This document shows positions 1 to 13,267 of a DNA stretch of 64,000 bases, piece by piece. Source of the DNA: Bradyrhizobium sp. 132 (GTDB lineage Bacteria; Pseudomonadota; Alphaproteobacteria; Rhizobiales; Xanthobacteraceae). The position numbers and the translations under genes are program-made. Numbering within the stretch: the first letter of the stretch is position 1; every line of letters begins with the position of its first letter. Below the pieces are notes generated by a model. That model was not told the origin of the DNA and searched no databases. It saw nothing but the letters and a program-made list of their open reading frames with translations. Location: the NCBI RefSeq assembly GCF_023074185.1, contig NZ_JADPKY010000126.1:1-64000 (forward strand), in the 5' to 3' direction.

Positions 1-399
1 AATGGGGCTCGTCCTGACCGCGCCGATCGGCGCCTTACAACGTTCATCGCAACCTCCTACCTCCGAGTGTTGCGACGACCGTTTGAATCCGCCCAATACA
101 CCAGCGAACAGTTCCAGAGGCTGATGGCCGATCACGGCGTGGTCTGCTCGATGAGCCGGTCAGGCAATGTCTGGGACAACGCTGCAATGGAGAGCTTCTT
201 CTCGTCCTTGAAGACCGAGCGAACAGCGCGCAAAGTGTACCGGTCACGCAACGAGGCCAAGGCCGACGTGTTCGACTACATCGAGCGCTTCTACAATCCG
301 AAGCGAAGGCATTCGACGATCGGATATCTGAGCCCTATGGAGTTCGAACGGAAGGTTGGATTAGCTTAAGCCGGTGTCAACAGAACCGGGTGCAGCTCA
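1..399 (+). mobile_element. Right end of an IS3-family insertion sequence (partial)
   Basis: The window opens inside an IS3-like element. It carries the C-terminal part of the DDE integrase and a terminal sequence at about 375-399 ending in GGGTGCAGCTCA, which looks like an IS3-family right inverted repeat. The left end lies outside the window, so neither the full element nor its target duplication can be checked. Immediately past base 399 the sequence becomes coding-like in the same frame, so the element appears to have landed inside a gene. Confidence 0.7.
67..369 (+). pseudogene. IS3-family transposase OrfB, C-terminal fragment
   Basis: The 100-residue product matches the end of the rve integrase core of IS3 OrfB: SQYTSEQF-like start (here AQYTSEQFQRLM), then SMSRSGNVWDNAAMESFF containing the catalytic Glu of the DDE triad, and the FYNPKRRHSTIGYLSP tail. 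Residues before AQYTSEQF do not resemble the expected HHSDRGS motif, although the frame is open to the window edge, which suggests a small rearrangement or frameshift upstream. The first two catalytic Asp residues are not present in this piece. The GTG at 67 is only the first available start codon and is probably not a real one. Confidence 0.75.
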
Positions 400-477
400 G
401 AGACTATTGATCAGGATGCGGCCAATCTCGAAGCAGCAGTAAAATCAAACTCCCTTTACCTCTTTGATGAGCGAGCG

Positions 478-1139
478 GTGAAGACTGCACTCGTTCGGGC
501 CTCACGTATTGCTCCCGCTATCGTCCACTCGCGAATCCTGTGGGTCGACGACAAACCAAATGAAATTGTGAACGCGGCAATTGCGGACTTTCTAGAACAA
601 ACGCTCAAACTAATCGTCGTTCAGGTTCCGACAACGGCAGAGGCACTCGAAGCCATGCGGATCAGTCCATTCGACTTGCTTATTACAAACATCTGGCGGC
701 CAAAAGATCCCGACAATCGCCAACGCAAGCTCGACCGCTGTCGAGTGCACTATTTTGATTTTCCGGATCCCAGCTTGACCAAGGCCTTTATGAAAGCTGA
801 CGAGCTCCAACAGTATGGAGCGGAGATGGCGAAATCGCGCGCGTTAGTTCGCTTCAATGAAGAGCAAAACACCCATAGTCCAGCCGGATTTGGAATGGCC
901 GAAATGTTAGTTTCCGCTCCGGGAACCAATAGTAGCAAGCCTGAAATTATCTTCTTTTCTGCAGCAAGTGCCGAAGTTGCCCGACCCGTTTGCGGTTACA
1001 AGATCACGAATAGAATTGATGTGCTCCTAAATTCTATCGTCAGCGTCTTAGGCGAGAGGCACGCCGACGTGCTTGCAAAAAAGCCTTGGGAGCCAGAAAA
1101 GCCGAGTTCGGTCGAACCGAAATCGCCCCGTAGCCGGCG

Positions 1140-1143
<4 letters not shown>
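478..1143 (+). CDS. Receiver-like (response regulator) protein, 5'-truncated by IS
   Basis: The product has a beta1-like stretch RILWVDDKPNEI near residue 19 and a beta3-like stretch FDLLITNIW near residue 65, which fits a divergent CheY-like receiver. Asn stands where the phospho-acceptor Asp of a canonical receiver would be, so phosphorylation is doubtful. The C-terminal 130 residues are not recognised. The frame is open upstream from the IS end (400) and reads like protein (NSLYLFDERAVKTALVRA), so the GTG at 478 is unlikely to be the native start. The original protein was probably longer and cut by the IS. The stop overlaps the gyrA stop tail to tail by four bases. Function unknown. Confidence 0.6.
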
Positions 1144-3872
<2,729 letters not shown>

Positions 3873-4247
3873 GGGGAAATCCGGTGAGGTTTTATCTGGG
3901 AATCATATAGCGCATCGAGGCTCGGATAACCACCCTTGCGAGGCTTGGGCAAGCGCTTTTTCCGCCTATTTTTCCAATAACTTAAGCCCTTGCGAGCCAG
4001 GTCTCGGACGGCCGCCACTCGACCTTGCAAAATCGCCTGGAACACCTGGAAAACCGTGCGGCGAACGTGCCCGTCAGCGCGCCTGCCGAGACGCAATCCG
4101 AGTTCAACCCAAACATGAAGCGGGCTCGGAAATCCCGAGCCCGTCCTGCCGATTAGCGAGATTTGCTGACACGACACGAGAAGCGCCGCCCCATCCGGCC
4201 GGCGCGTCGGCATCGTGCGATACGCCGCGTTCTTGGAACGGGATCGC
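3873..4247. other. Intergenic region between gyrA and ssb
   Basis: These 375 bases hold no ORF that looks coding. They contain the leader and presumably the promoter of gyrA (start 3872, minus strand) and, nearer ssb, a strong hairpin at 4121-4143. Open frames crossing this segment on the plus strand have no family resemblance and run antisense into gyrA and ssb. Confidence 0.6.
4121..4143 (-). terminator. Hairpin downstream of ssb
   Basis: A perfect 9-bp stem (CGGGCTCGG / CCGAGCCCG) with a 5-base loop lies 105 bases past the ssb stop. There is no clean T run on the minus strand after it (CTTCATGTTTGGG), so intrinsic termination is plausible but not certain. Confidence 0.5.
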
Positions 4248-4745
4248 TCAGAACGGGATATCGTCGTCCATGTCGTTGTTGCGGCCACCGCCGCCGGCGG
4301 CAACGGGGCGGCGCGGCGCGCTGCTGACCGGACCCGATGAGCCGAAATCGCCGCCCGGCTCGTCGCCGAAGCTGCCGGCTCCGCCGCCGCCGCTGCGACC
4401 GTCCAGCATCGTCAGCGTCGAGTTGAAGCCCTGCAGCACGACCTCGGTCGAGTACTTCTCCACGCCGCTCTGGTCGGTCCATTTGCGGGTCTGGAGCGCA
4501 CCCTCGACGTAAATCTTGGCGCCCTTCTTCAGATACTGCTCGGCGACCTTGCAAAGCCCTTCATTGAAGATCACGACGCGGTGCCACTCGGTCTTTTCCT
4601 TGCGCTCGCCGGTCGCCTTGTCGCGCCACGTCTCCGAGGTGGCGACGCTCAGATTGGCGATCGGCCGCCCGTCCTGGGTGCGGCGGATTTCAGGATCCTT
4701 GCCGAGATTTCCAACCAGAATGACCTTGTTGACGCTTCCCGCCAT
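4248..4745 (-). CDS. ssb: Single-stranded DNA-binding protein
   Basis: SSB (165 aa) coats single-stranded DNA in replication, repair and recombination. The OB fold starts at MAGSVNKVILVGNLGKDPEI and runs to about residue 115. A Gly/Pro-rich linker follows and the protein ends in the conserved acidic tip DDDIPF that recruits partner proteins. An upstream in-frame start at 4853 would add 36 residues unlike SSB; ATG 4745 is preferred because it begins at the family N-terminus and has GGAG about ten bases ahead. A LexA box and matching promoter lie 150-180 bases upstream, so SOS control is likely. Confidence 0.96.
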   Translation of the reverse strand: MAGSVNKVILVGNLGKDPEIRRTQDGRPIANLSVATSETWRDKATGERKEKTEWHRVVIFNEGLCKVAEQYLKKGAKIYVEGALQTRKWTDQSGVEKYSTEVVLQGFNSTLTMLDGRSGGGGAGSFGDEPGGDFGSSGPVSSAPRRPVAAGGGGRNNDMDDDIPF

Positions 4746-4761
4746 CGCCGCTCTCCACTCC

Positions 4762-4793
4762 GAATGCCACTGAATTTGAATGCCACTGAATTT
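4762..4793. repeat. Perfect 16-bp tandem duplication in the ssb leader
   Basis: The unit GAATGCCACTGAATTT occurs twice head to tail at 4762-4777 and 4778-4793. It lies in the predicted 5' untranslated region of ssb, 17-48 bases upstream of the start codon. Confidence 0.95.
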
Positions 4794-4889
4794 CACGAGG
4801 CGGGCCGCGCCCGCGGCCTCTGCCACCCTGCTGAGGACCCTATACGCTCGCAAGGGACGCTCAGCCCATGATCCCTCCGGTTATCCCCA

Positions 4890-4927
4890 AATATAGCATC
4901 TATTTGGATCTCGTTCCAGATTTGTTC
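4890..4927 (-). promoter_or_regulatory. Predicted LexA-controlled ssb promoter (SOS box 4913-4927)
   Basis: On the plus strand 4913-4927 reads GTTC-CAGATTT-GTTC, an exact GTTC-N7-GTTC direct repeat, the alphaproteobacterial LexA operator. On the minus strand TGGAAC (4913-4918) and TATATT (4890-4895) are separated by 17 bases and make a good -35/-10 pair, with the operator covering the -35 element. This fits LexA repression of ssb. The predicted leader is about 135 bases. Confidence 0.75.
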
Positions 4928-5189
4928 CTGCAAACCCGACATTCGGTCGCTCGCGGATGCTTCATCTGCAGAAGCGTTGGATGGAACCTTTGTAGGTTCC
5001 GTCCGAAGAGCAGAACAACTTAACATTCAGCAAGTTATTGGCGCTTTCACCGCCTGCCATTGTTGCATCCGGGCGACGGACTCTGCCGCTCGATGGAGCT
5101 ACCGTCTCCTCGGACTTAGTTCATATGGGCGTCACGCCTGATCAGCCGCTTCGGATCAACAAGAAGCGACGAACCTGGGGAGACTGGCA

Positions 5190-5972
5190 ATGAATAAGCT
5201 TGTGTTTGGTGCAATCGGTGCCGTGGCGTTGAGCGTATCGGCTCCCGCAAGCGCGGCCGATCTGGCGGCGCGTCCCTACACCAAGGCTCCGGCGCCGATG
5301 GTTGCAACCATCTATGACTGGAGCGGCTTCTACATCGGCATCAACGGCGGCGGCGGGTCAAGCCACAAGTGCTGGGACTTCGTTACGCCGGTGACCGGTA
5401 CATTGGTCGGCGAAGGCTGTCACAATGCGACAGGCGGCACAGTCGGCGGGCAGATCGGCTATCGCTGGCAGACGGCCAGTTGGGTGTTCGGCTTTGAAGG
5501 CCAGGGCAACTGGGCCGACTTCCGGGGCGACAACGTGAGCACACTGTTTCCGGGCACCGCTTTGGTGACCGGTGATCGCAACCGTTCTCGCATCGATTCT
5601 TTCGGGCTCATCACCGGTCAGGTCGGTTACGCCTGGAACAACGTGCTGCTCTACGTGAAGGGCGGCGGCGCCGTGGTCGGTGATAAGTACGACGTCTATG
5701 CCGCCGCAGGTACGCCCGGCGCGGGTACGTTGCTGGCTTCGGCGCGTGAAACTCGCTGGGGTGGGACGGTTGGAGCCGGCTTGGAGTTCGGCTTCGCACC
5801 AAACTGGTCGCTGGGCTTTGAGTACGACCACATCTTCCTTGGCAATCGCACGATCGGCTTCACAACGCCCGCGGGCGCAACATTCGGAAGCGACCGAATT
5901 AGCCAGGATGTCGATATGGGGCTTGTCCGCTTGAACTATCGCTGGGGCGGTCCGGTCCTCGCGAAGTACTGA
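5190..5972 (+). CDS. Outer-membrane beta-barrel protein (Omp25/RopB-like), copy 1
   Basis: This 260-aa product has a cleavable signal peptide (MNKLVFGAIGAVALSVSAPASA, cut before ADLAARPYTKAP) and the small Rhizobiales beta-barrel pattern: WSGFYIGINGGGGSS near the start, GGQIGYRWQ, GQVGYAWNN, and a final strand VRLNYRWGGPVLAKY ending in an aromatic residue as expected for BAM-dependent insertion. It is probably a structural or porin-like outer-membrane protein; the substrate is unknown. SD GGGGAGA precedes the ATG. It is followed by an intrinsic terminator and by a close paralogue in the same direction. Confidence 0.88.
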   Translation: MNKLVFGAIGAVALSVSAPASAADLAARPYTKAPAPMVATIYDWSGFYIGINGGGGSSHKCWDFVTPVTGTLVGEGCHNATGGTVGGQIGYRWQTASWVFGFEGQGNWADFRGDNVSTLFPGTALVTGDRNRSRIDSFGLITGQVGYAWNNVLLYVKGGGAVVGDKYDVYAAAGTPGAGTLLASARETRWGGTVGAGLEFGFAPNWSLGFEYDHIFLGNRTIGFTTPAGATFGSDRISQDVDMGLVRLNYRWGGPVLAKY

Positions 5973-5998
5973 TCCAACTGACATCATTCAAGAACTCC

Positions 5999-6024
5999 AA
6001 GGCCGGCCTTCGCGCCGGCCTTTT
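5999..6024 (+). terminator. Intrinsic terminator after omp copy 1
   Basis: A 7-bp GC stem (GGCCGGC 6001-6007, GCCGGCC 6014-6020) with a 6-base loop is followed by TTTT. The stem is identical to that of the terminator after copy 2. Confidence 0.9.
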
Positions 6025-6206
6025 CGTTTCCGTTCCCCGACGGGAATAACAGGTCAACAAGTGCTCCATTTTCAGGCTGCTGTGGCCGGCGGGACACACA
6101 ACTTGCGGCTTTAGTGGTGTAAGAGTGACATCAGTTGGACGAGAGTGTCCGATGCCTTTCCCGAATAGGGAGGGCAACAGAAACTGGGGACTGGGATTAG
6201 TTGAAA

Positions 6207-6953
6207 ATGAAAAAGATTTTGTTGGCTTCGGCCTGTTTGTTCGCTCTCGCTGCCCCGGCTTCGGCCGCTGATCTCGCGGCGCGCCCCTACACCAAGGCTC
6301 CGGTGGCTATGGCTTCGGTCTACAACTGGACCGGCTTCTACATCGGCGCCAACGCCGGTGGCGGCTCGAGCCACAATTGCTGGGATACGACCTCGGTGCT
6401 TGGCGCACCAGTCCCCGTCACGGCTGAAGGCTGCCACAATGCAACCGGCGCCATCGTCGGCGGCCAGATCGGCTATCGCTGGCAGTCCAGCAATTGGGTG
6501 TTCGGCCTCGAAGCCCAGGGCGATTGGGCTGACCTGAAGGGCTCGAGCACCAGCTCGCCCGCCGCGTTCTTCCCGCTGGTCAACAACACCAAAATCGACG
6601 CCATCGGCCTCTTCACCGGTCAGGTGGGTTATGCCTGGAACAACGTGCTCTGGTACGTGAAGGGCGGCGCGGCCGTCACCCACAACAAGTTCAGCGGCAC
6701 TCTGGGTGGCGTCACCCTCGATACCGCCAACGAAACCCGTTGGGGCGGCACGGTCGGCACCGGCATCGAGTTCGGCTTCGCTCCGAACTGGTCGGTCGCC
6801 GTCGAATATAACCACCTGTTCATGGGCAAGCACACCGACAGCTTCACCTTCCTCGGTGTGAACACCCGCAGCGACAGCATCAAGCAGGACGTGGATATGG
6901 CCACGGTTCGCCTGAACTATCGCTTCGGCGGTCCGATCGTCGCGAAGTACTGA
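6207..6953 (+). CDS. Outer-membrane beta-barrel protein (Omp25/RopB-like), copy 2
   Basis: This 248-aa paralogue of the preceding gene has the signal peptide MKKILLASACLFALAAPASA followed by ADLAARPYTKAPV and shares the blocks WTGFYIGANAGGGSSH.CWD, EGCHNATG, GGQIGYRWQ, GQVGYAWNNVL.YVKGG, ETRWGGTVG.G.EFGFAPNWS and a last strand VRLNYRFGGPIVAKY. ATG 6207 is chosen over TTG 6201 because it opens the signal peptide directly and has GGGA ten bases upstream. The variable stretches between blocks probably correspond to surface loops. It is transcribed alone, with its own terminator. Confidence 0.88.
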   Translation: MKKILLASACLFALAAPASAADLAARPYTKAPVAMASVYNWTGFYIGANAGGGSSHNCWDTTSVLGAPVPVTAEGCHNATGAIVGGQIGYRWQSSNWVFGLEAQGDWADLKGSSTSSPAAFFPLVNNTKIDAIGLFTGQVGYAWNNVLWYVKGGAAVTHNKFSGTLGGVTLDTANETRWGGTVGTGIEFGFAPNWSVAVEYNHLFMGKHTDSFTFLGVNTRSDSIKQDVDMATVRLNYRFGGPIVAKY

Positions 6954-6982
6954 TCTGCACGACCGAGGTCACATCGTTACGA

Positions 6983-7008
6983 AAGGCCGGCCTTGCGCCG
7001 GCCTTTTT
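6983..7008 (+). terminator. Intrinsic terminator after omp copy 2
   Basis: Stem GGCCGGC (6985-6991) / GCCGGCC (6997-7003), 5-base loop, then TTTTT. Nearly the same sequence as the terminator of copy 1. Confidence 0.92.
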
Positions 7009-7118
7009 GTTTGCGCGGTCTCCTGCAGCGTAGTTCCGCTGGCCCTCCTGCTGCCAGATGCCGCCAGCGCGCCAACAATCCGTTGACGATTCGCAAAGGC
7101 CACTGGAAATCCCTCCTC

Positions 7119-7133
7119 GTTCTTCCTACGTTC
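7119..7133 (+). promoter_or_regulatory. LexA (SOS) box upstream of uvrA
   Basis: The sequence is GTTC-TTCCTAC-GTTC, a perfect GTTC-N7-GTTC direct repeat, 97 bases before the uvrA start. No convincing -10/-35 pair was placed with it, although TTGACG at 7083-7088 is a candidate -35. Its position next to a nucleotide excision repair gene makes it likely functional. Confidence 0.75.
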
Positions 7134-7229
7134 GCTGACATACCCATCGGCACCGATCCCGGTTCCGGGCGAAGCGCGCCTTCCAGTTGGCGCGATCGCG
7201 CGCTTTTGGGATTCTTGAGGACCACCAGG

Positions 7230-10211
<2,982 letters not shown>

Positions 10212-10258
10212 TCTCCCTGGCCTCGAGTAGGTTGGGATGATCGACGGTCTCCGCGGCG

Positions 10259-10609
10259 CTAGAGGGGACGGGATCGGAAACGAACCTCGTCAATCACGAC
10301 ATATCGGCCGAACAGTCCCTGGCCGAACTGATCTATGGCCTCCAGCAGCCGTGCTTTCACGAGCGGCCCGTTCTCTGGACCGATACGCAGCAAGATCAAG
10401 CCTGGAACGGCGTGGCCGCGACGAAAGACAAGCTCGCCAAAGTCCTTGTCAGCCGTGAGGAGAAGACGTCCCTCCTGGGACGCCAGCGCAATGACATCTA
10501 CATCGCTCAGACTGGCAGCAAACTCGGCGATGTAGAGCACGTCGTGACCGGCACCGCGGAGCTCTCGAACCAAAGAGACTGTAACGCATTCGTCCGCGAG
10601 CCAGAGCAC
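10259..10609 (-). CDS. DUF5615 PIN-like protein, probable toxin
   Basis: The 116-aa product matches the DUF5615 (PIN-like) family: LADECVTVSLVRELRGAGHDV at the N-terminus, DVDVIALASQEGRLLLTADKDFGELVF in the middle, and GLILLRI. The Asp/Glu residues at the start and in TADKDFG correspond to the acidic metal-binding cluster of PIN nucleases. It follows the DUF433 gene by three bases, a common toxin-antitoxin-like pairing. RNase activity is inferred from the fold family only. Confidence 0.85.
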   Translation of the reverse strand: MLWLADECVTVSLVRELRGAGHDVLYIAEFAASLSDVDVIALASQEGRLLLTADKDFGELVFRRGHAVPGLILLRIGPENGPLVKARLLEAIDQFGQGLFGRYVVIDEVRFRSRPL

Positions 10610-10612
10610 GAT

Positions 10613-10834
10613 TCAGCGATAAATAATGTCTTCGTCGGCCAGATAGTCGGCCGCAAAGGCCTGCGCCGCCCGCACGTCAGCGGCGGTCAGCCGCGGGTGC
10701 TCCGCGATGATCGCCTCGGTGGTCATCCCCCCGCCCAGCTCGCGCAGCACGAGTTCAACCGGCACACGCGTCCCACGGATGACAGGTTTGCCGTCCATGA
10801 TCGCCGGGTTGATTTCAATCCGCTCGTGCCGCAT
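10613..10834 (-). CDS. DUF433 protein, probable antitoxin
   Basis: The 73-aa product has the DUF433 signature: INPAIMDGKPVIRGTRVPVELVLRELGGG, then TTEAIIAEHPRLTAADVRAAQAFAADYL, a winged-helix-like fold. ATG 10834 (GAGGA upstream) is preferred over a start at 10873, which would add 13 residues outside the family. DUF433 proteins usually precede DUF5615 PIN-like proteins, as here, and are taken to be antitoxins; that role is inferred. Confidence 0.85.
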   Translation of the reverse strand: MRHERIEINPAIMDGKPVIRGTRVPVELVLRELGGGMTTEAIIAEHPRLTAADVRAAQAFAADYLADEDIIYR

Positions 10835-10907
10835 GGCTGTCCTCGAACTGTTCCGTACTATAGCACGCGACATTTAGCTTGTCAGCGAACTCCAAAACCC
10901 GTCTCCC

Positions 10908-11540
10908 ATGCCCTACACCCTCGCCATCTTCGATCTCGACGGCACGCTGGCCGACAGCTTTCCGTGGTTCCTGCGCGTCATCAACGATGTCGCCGATCGC
11001 TTCAAATTTCGCCGTGTCGCGGATGAGGATATCGAGGCTCTGCGGCATGCTTCGAGCCGCGAGATTCTGGCTCGGCTCGAGGTACCACTGTGGAAGCTGC
11101 CGGCGATCGCGCGCCATGCGCGGCGGCTGAAGGCGGAGGCGGCGGCGGAGATCTTTCTGTTTGCGGGCGTCGAGGCGATGCTGCAAACACTCGCCGGAAA
11201 CGGTGTGCAGCTGGCGTTGGTGACGTCGGACAGCGAGGCCAATGCGCGCGAGAAGCTTGGCGATTCCGCCGCGCTGTTCGCGCATTTCGATTGCGCGGCG
11301 TCGCTGTTCGGCAAGGCCGCGAAATTCCGCCGGGTCATCCGCCGCGCCGGCGTGGAGCCGGACAAGGTCATCTCGATCGGCGACGAGGTGCGTGACATCG
11401 AGGCGGCGCGGGCCGTCGGGATTGCCTGCGGTGCGGTGTGCTGGGGTTATGCGGCGCCGGCGGCGCTGCGGGCGCTGGCGCCGGATCATGTGTTTGAGCG
11501 GATGGATGAGGTCGTGCGAACGTTGTTTCCAGTGCCGTAG
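10908..11540 (+). CDS. HAD-family hydrolase, phosphoglycolate-phosphatase-like
   Basis: The 210-aa product carries HAD motif I FDLDGTLADS (nucleophile D9, acid D11), motif II LALVTSDS, the Lys of motif III near GKAAKFRRVI and motif IV ISIGDEVRDIEAAR. A helical C1 cap lies between motifs I and II, so this is subfamily IA. Relatives dephosphorylate small sugar phosphates such as 2-phosphoglycolate; the substrate here cannot be read from sequence. It is divergent from the DUF433/DUF5615 pair and convergent with the beta-propeller gene. Confidence 0.85.
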   Translation: MPYTLAIFDLDGTLADSFPWFLRVINDVADRFKFRRVADEDIEALRHASSREILARLEVPLWKLPAIARHARRLKAEAAAEIFLFAGVEAMLQTLAGNGVQLALVTSDSEANAREKLGDSAALFAHFDCAASLFGKAAKFRRVIRRAGVEPDKVISIGDEVRDIEAARAVGIACGAVCWGYAAPAALRALAPDHVFERMDEVVRTLFPVP

Positions 11541-11566
11541 CCCTGACGAGCGTGCACATCAAACCT

Positions 11567-12511
11567 CTACTCCGTCCTGCGCAAGAACGCCCCGAACGCG
11601 CGCGGGCCGTCGCCGGTCTTCACCTCGCCGATCACCTTCAGCTCGGCCGCGTCGATGATGCTGAGCGTGTTACTCTCCCAGCAGGCGACGATGATGCGCT
11701 TGCCGTCCGCGGTCGCGGCGATGCCTTCGGGGTAGTCGCCGACATTGATGCGCTTCACCGGCTTCAGCGTCGCCAGATCGAACACGCTGACCGTGCCGCC
11801 ATATTGGTCGGTGACGAAGCCGCGGCCCAGCGTCAGCGCCACCGCATAGGGTCGCATCCCGACCGGCACGCGGGCGATTTCGCGCGCTTCTGCGATATCG
11901 ATCACGGAGACGTCGTTGGAGCCGACATTGGCGGTGTAGGCGCGCCTGCCCTCGGCATCGATGCTGACGCCGAATGGACGCGTGCCGACCTTGATGGTTG
12001 CCTTGCGCTGGCGCGTCGCGGTGTCCACCACCGAGACGCTGTCGTCGTCGCGGTCGGCCGAGAGCAGCAGCTTGCCATCCGGCGTCACCGCGAGGCCCGA
12101 CGGCGAGGCGCCGACCGCGATGCTGGCCGTGACGCTGTGGCTCGCCGCGTCGATCACCCGCACCGCCGCCGCATACCAGTCCGCGACATAGACGGTCCGG
12201 CCATCAGGCGCGACGGCAATGCCGAGCGGCCCGCCGCCGACCTCGATCCGCCCCGCAACCTGCCGCGTTGCTGCATCCACCACCGTCACGGCCTTGGCAT
12301 CCGGGCTCGTCACATAGGCAAAGCGTCCGTCCGCGCTGACGGCGACGCCGGCCGGCTTGCCGCCGATTGGGATGATTGCCACGCTGCGCGCCGTGGCGAG
12401 GTCCACGATCATCAGATCGTCGCTGAGCTGGTTGGTGACGAACGCCTCTTCGGCGGATGCGTGCGCAAGGCAAAGGCCGGCGGCCAGCGCCGCCAGGACC
12501 AGCGCCCGCAC
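11567..12511 (-). CDS. Periplasmic YVTN-type beta-propeller protein
   Basis: The 314-aa product has a signal peptide (MRALVLAALAAGLCLAHASA) and about seven repeats of the type AVAPDGRTVYVAD / VIDAASHSVTASI, with seven-bladed YVTN/SMP30-like propeller spacing. Such proteins occur in the periplasm, often near PQQ-dependent dehydrogenase genes. Its start lies two bases after the stop of an MxaD-like gene, so the two form an operon. No dehydrogenase or cytochrome gene is present nearby. The partner or ligand is unknown. Confidence 0.85.
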   Translation of the reverse strand: MRALVLAALAAGLCLAHASAEEAFVTNQLSDDLMIVDLATARSVAIIPIGGKPAGVAVSADGRFAYVTSPDAKAVTVVDAATRQVAGRIEVGGGPLGIAVAPDGRTVYVADWYAAAVRVIDAASHSVTASIAVGASPSGLAVTPDGKLLLSADRDDDSVSVVDTATRQRKATIKVGTRPFGVSIDAEGRRAYTANVGSNDVSVIDIAEAREIARVPVGMRPYAVALTLGRGFVTDQYGGTVSVFDLATLKPVKRINVGDYPEGIAATADGKRIIVACWESNTLSIIDAAELKVIGEVKTGDGPRAFGAFLRRTE

Positions 12512-12513
12512 GG

Positions 12514-13083
12514 TCAGCTTCCGCTCTCGATCTTCTTCTTCAGCGACTCGAGGCCGGCCTGATACAGCCCCTTCACCGCCTTGACCGCGGCCGCGTCACT
12601 CAGCTCCGGCGGCGGCTCGTTGTTGGGGAAGCCGCGGTAGAACGCGCCGGCCCATTCCAGCGTCGAGCCCTTGCCGTCGGCGCTCGGCGTCACCGTCAGC
12701 GTCGAGGAATAATTGGTCACCGGCAGCACCTTCACGTCCACATTGGTGATCCGGTAGGAATAGGTCATGGCAGCGGCGTCGAACTTGTAGAGCTCCTCGT
12801 CGACGGTCGCTCCTCCCGTCAGCGTCAGCTTCCGGGTGGCGCCGATCTCGTTGCCCTTCTCGCCCTCGGTCTTGGTGACCGGCGGCAGCCAGCTCATGTC
12901 CTGGAAATTGCCCATCGCGGCCCACACCTTGGCCGGGGCGGCGTTGATCTCGATGGATTCGCGCACCTTCTGCCGGGTCGGACCGTGGGCCCAGGCCGGC
13001 GCAAACGCCGCCGTCAAAGCCGCTGCTCCCGCCGCCGTCAGCGCCGCCACCAATAGCGTGCGCCGTCCAATCGTCACCCTCAT
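12514..13083 (-). CDS. MxaD-like SRPBCC-family exported protein
   Basis: The 189-aa product has a hydrophobic export signal with an RR pair (IGRRTLLVAALTAAG), cut near AWA-HG, then an SRPBCC/START-like domain (SIEINAAPAKVWAAMGNFQDMSWLPPV). This resembles MxaD, a periplasmic protein of methanol dehydrogenase clusters thought to assist electron transfer. It is the first gene of a pair with the beta-propeller protein. The Tat route is possible because of the twin Arg, but the motif is not canonical. Confidence 0.78.
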   Translation of the reverse strand: MRVTIGRRTLLVAALTAAGAAALTAAFAPAWAHGPTRQKVRESIEINAAPAKVWAAMGNFQDMSWLPPVTKTEGEKGNEIGATRKLTLTGGATVDEELYKFDAAAMTYSYRITNVDVKVLPVTNYSSTLTVTPSADGKGSTLEWAGAFYRGFPNNEPPPELSDAAAVKAVKGLYQAGLESLKKKIESGS

Positions 13084-13267
13084 CTCGTTCCCTCATACGT
13101 CTCGTTGATCGTGCGCGACTTGAGGCGCGCTGCGATCATCCTAGCTCATTTTGGGGCCGTGGGGAGACCGGTACATGGCGCCGTTGCGGCGAAGATATAC
13201 GCAACCCACAACCTCTTGCGCCGCCCGGCAGGCAAAACATCCCACCGCGAGGTCAACGCTATCGCGT

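Larger units (their letters stand above)
4746..5189. other. Regulatory gap between ssb and the first porin-like gene
   Basis: These 444 bases separate the divergent ssb and omp genes. From the ssb side they hold a 16-bp perfect tandem repeat (4762-4793), a minus-strand promoter with a LexA box (4890-4927), and an inverted repeat GGAACC-N6-GGTTCC at 4983-5000. The omp side shows an SD-like GGGGAGA just before ATG 5190. No coding frame is credible. Confidence 0.6.

Noticed and set aside
4983..5000. GGAACC-N6-GGTTCC as a further LexA box
   Set aside because: It is an inverted, not a direct, GTTC repeat, and spacing does not fit the alphaproteobacterial operator.
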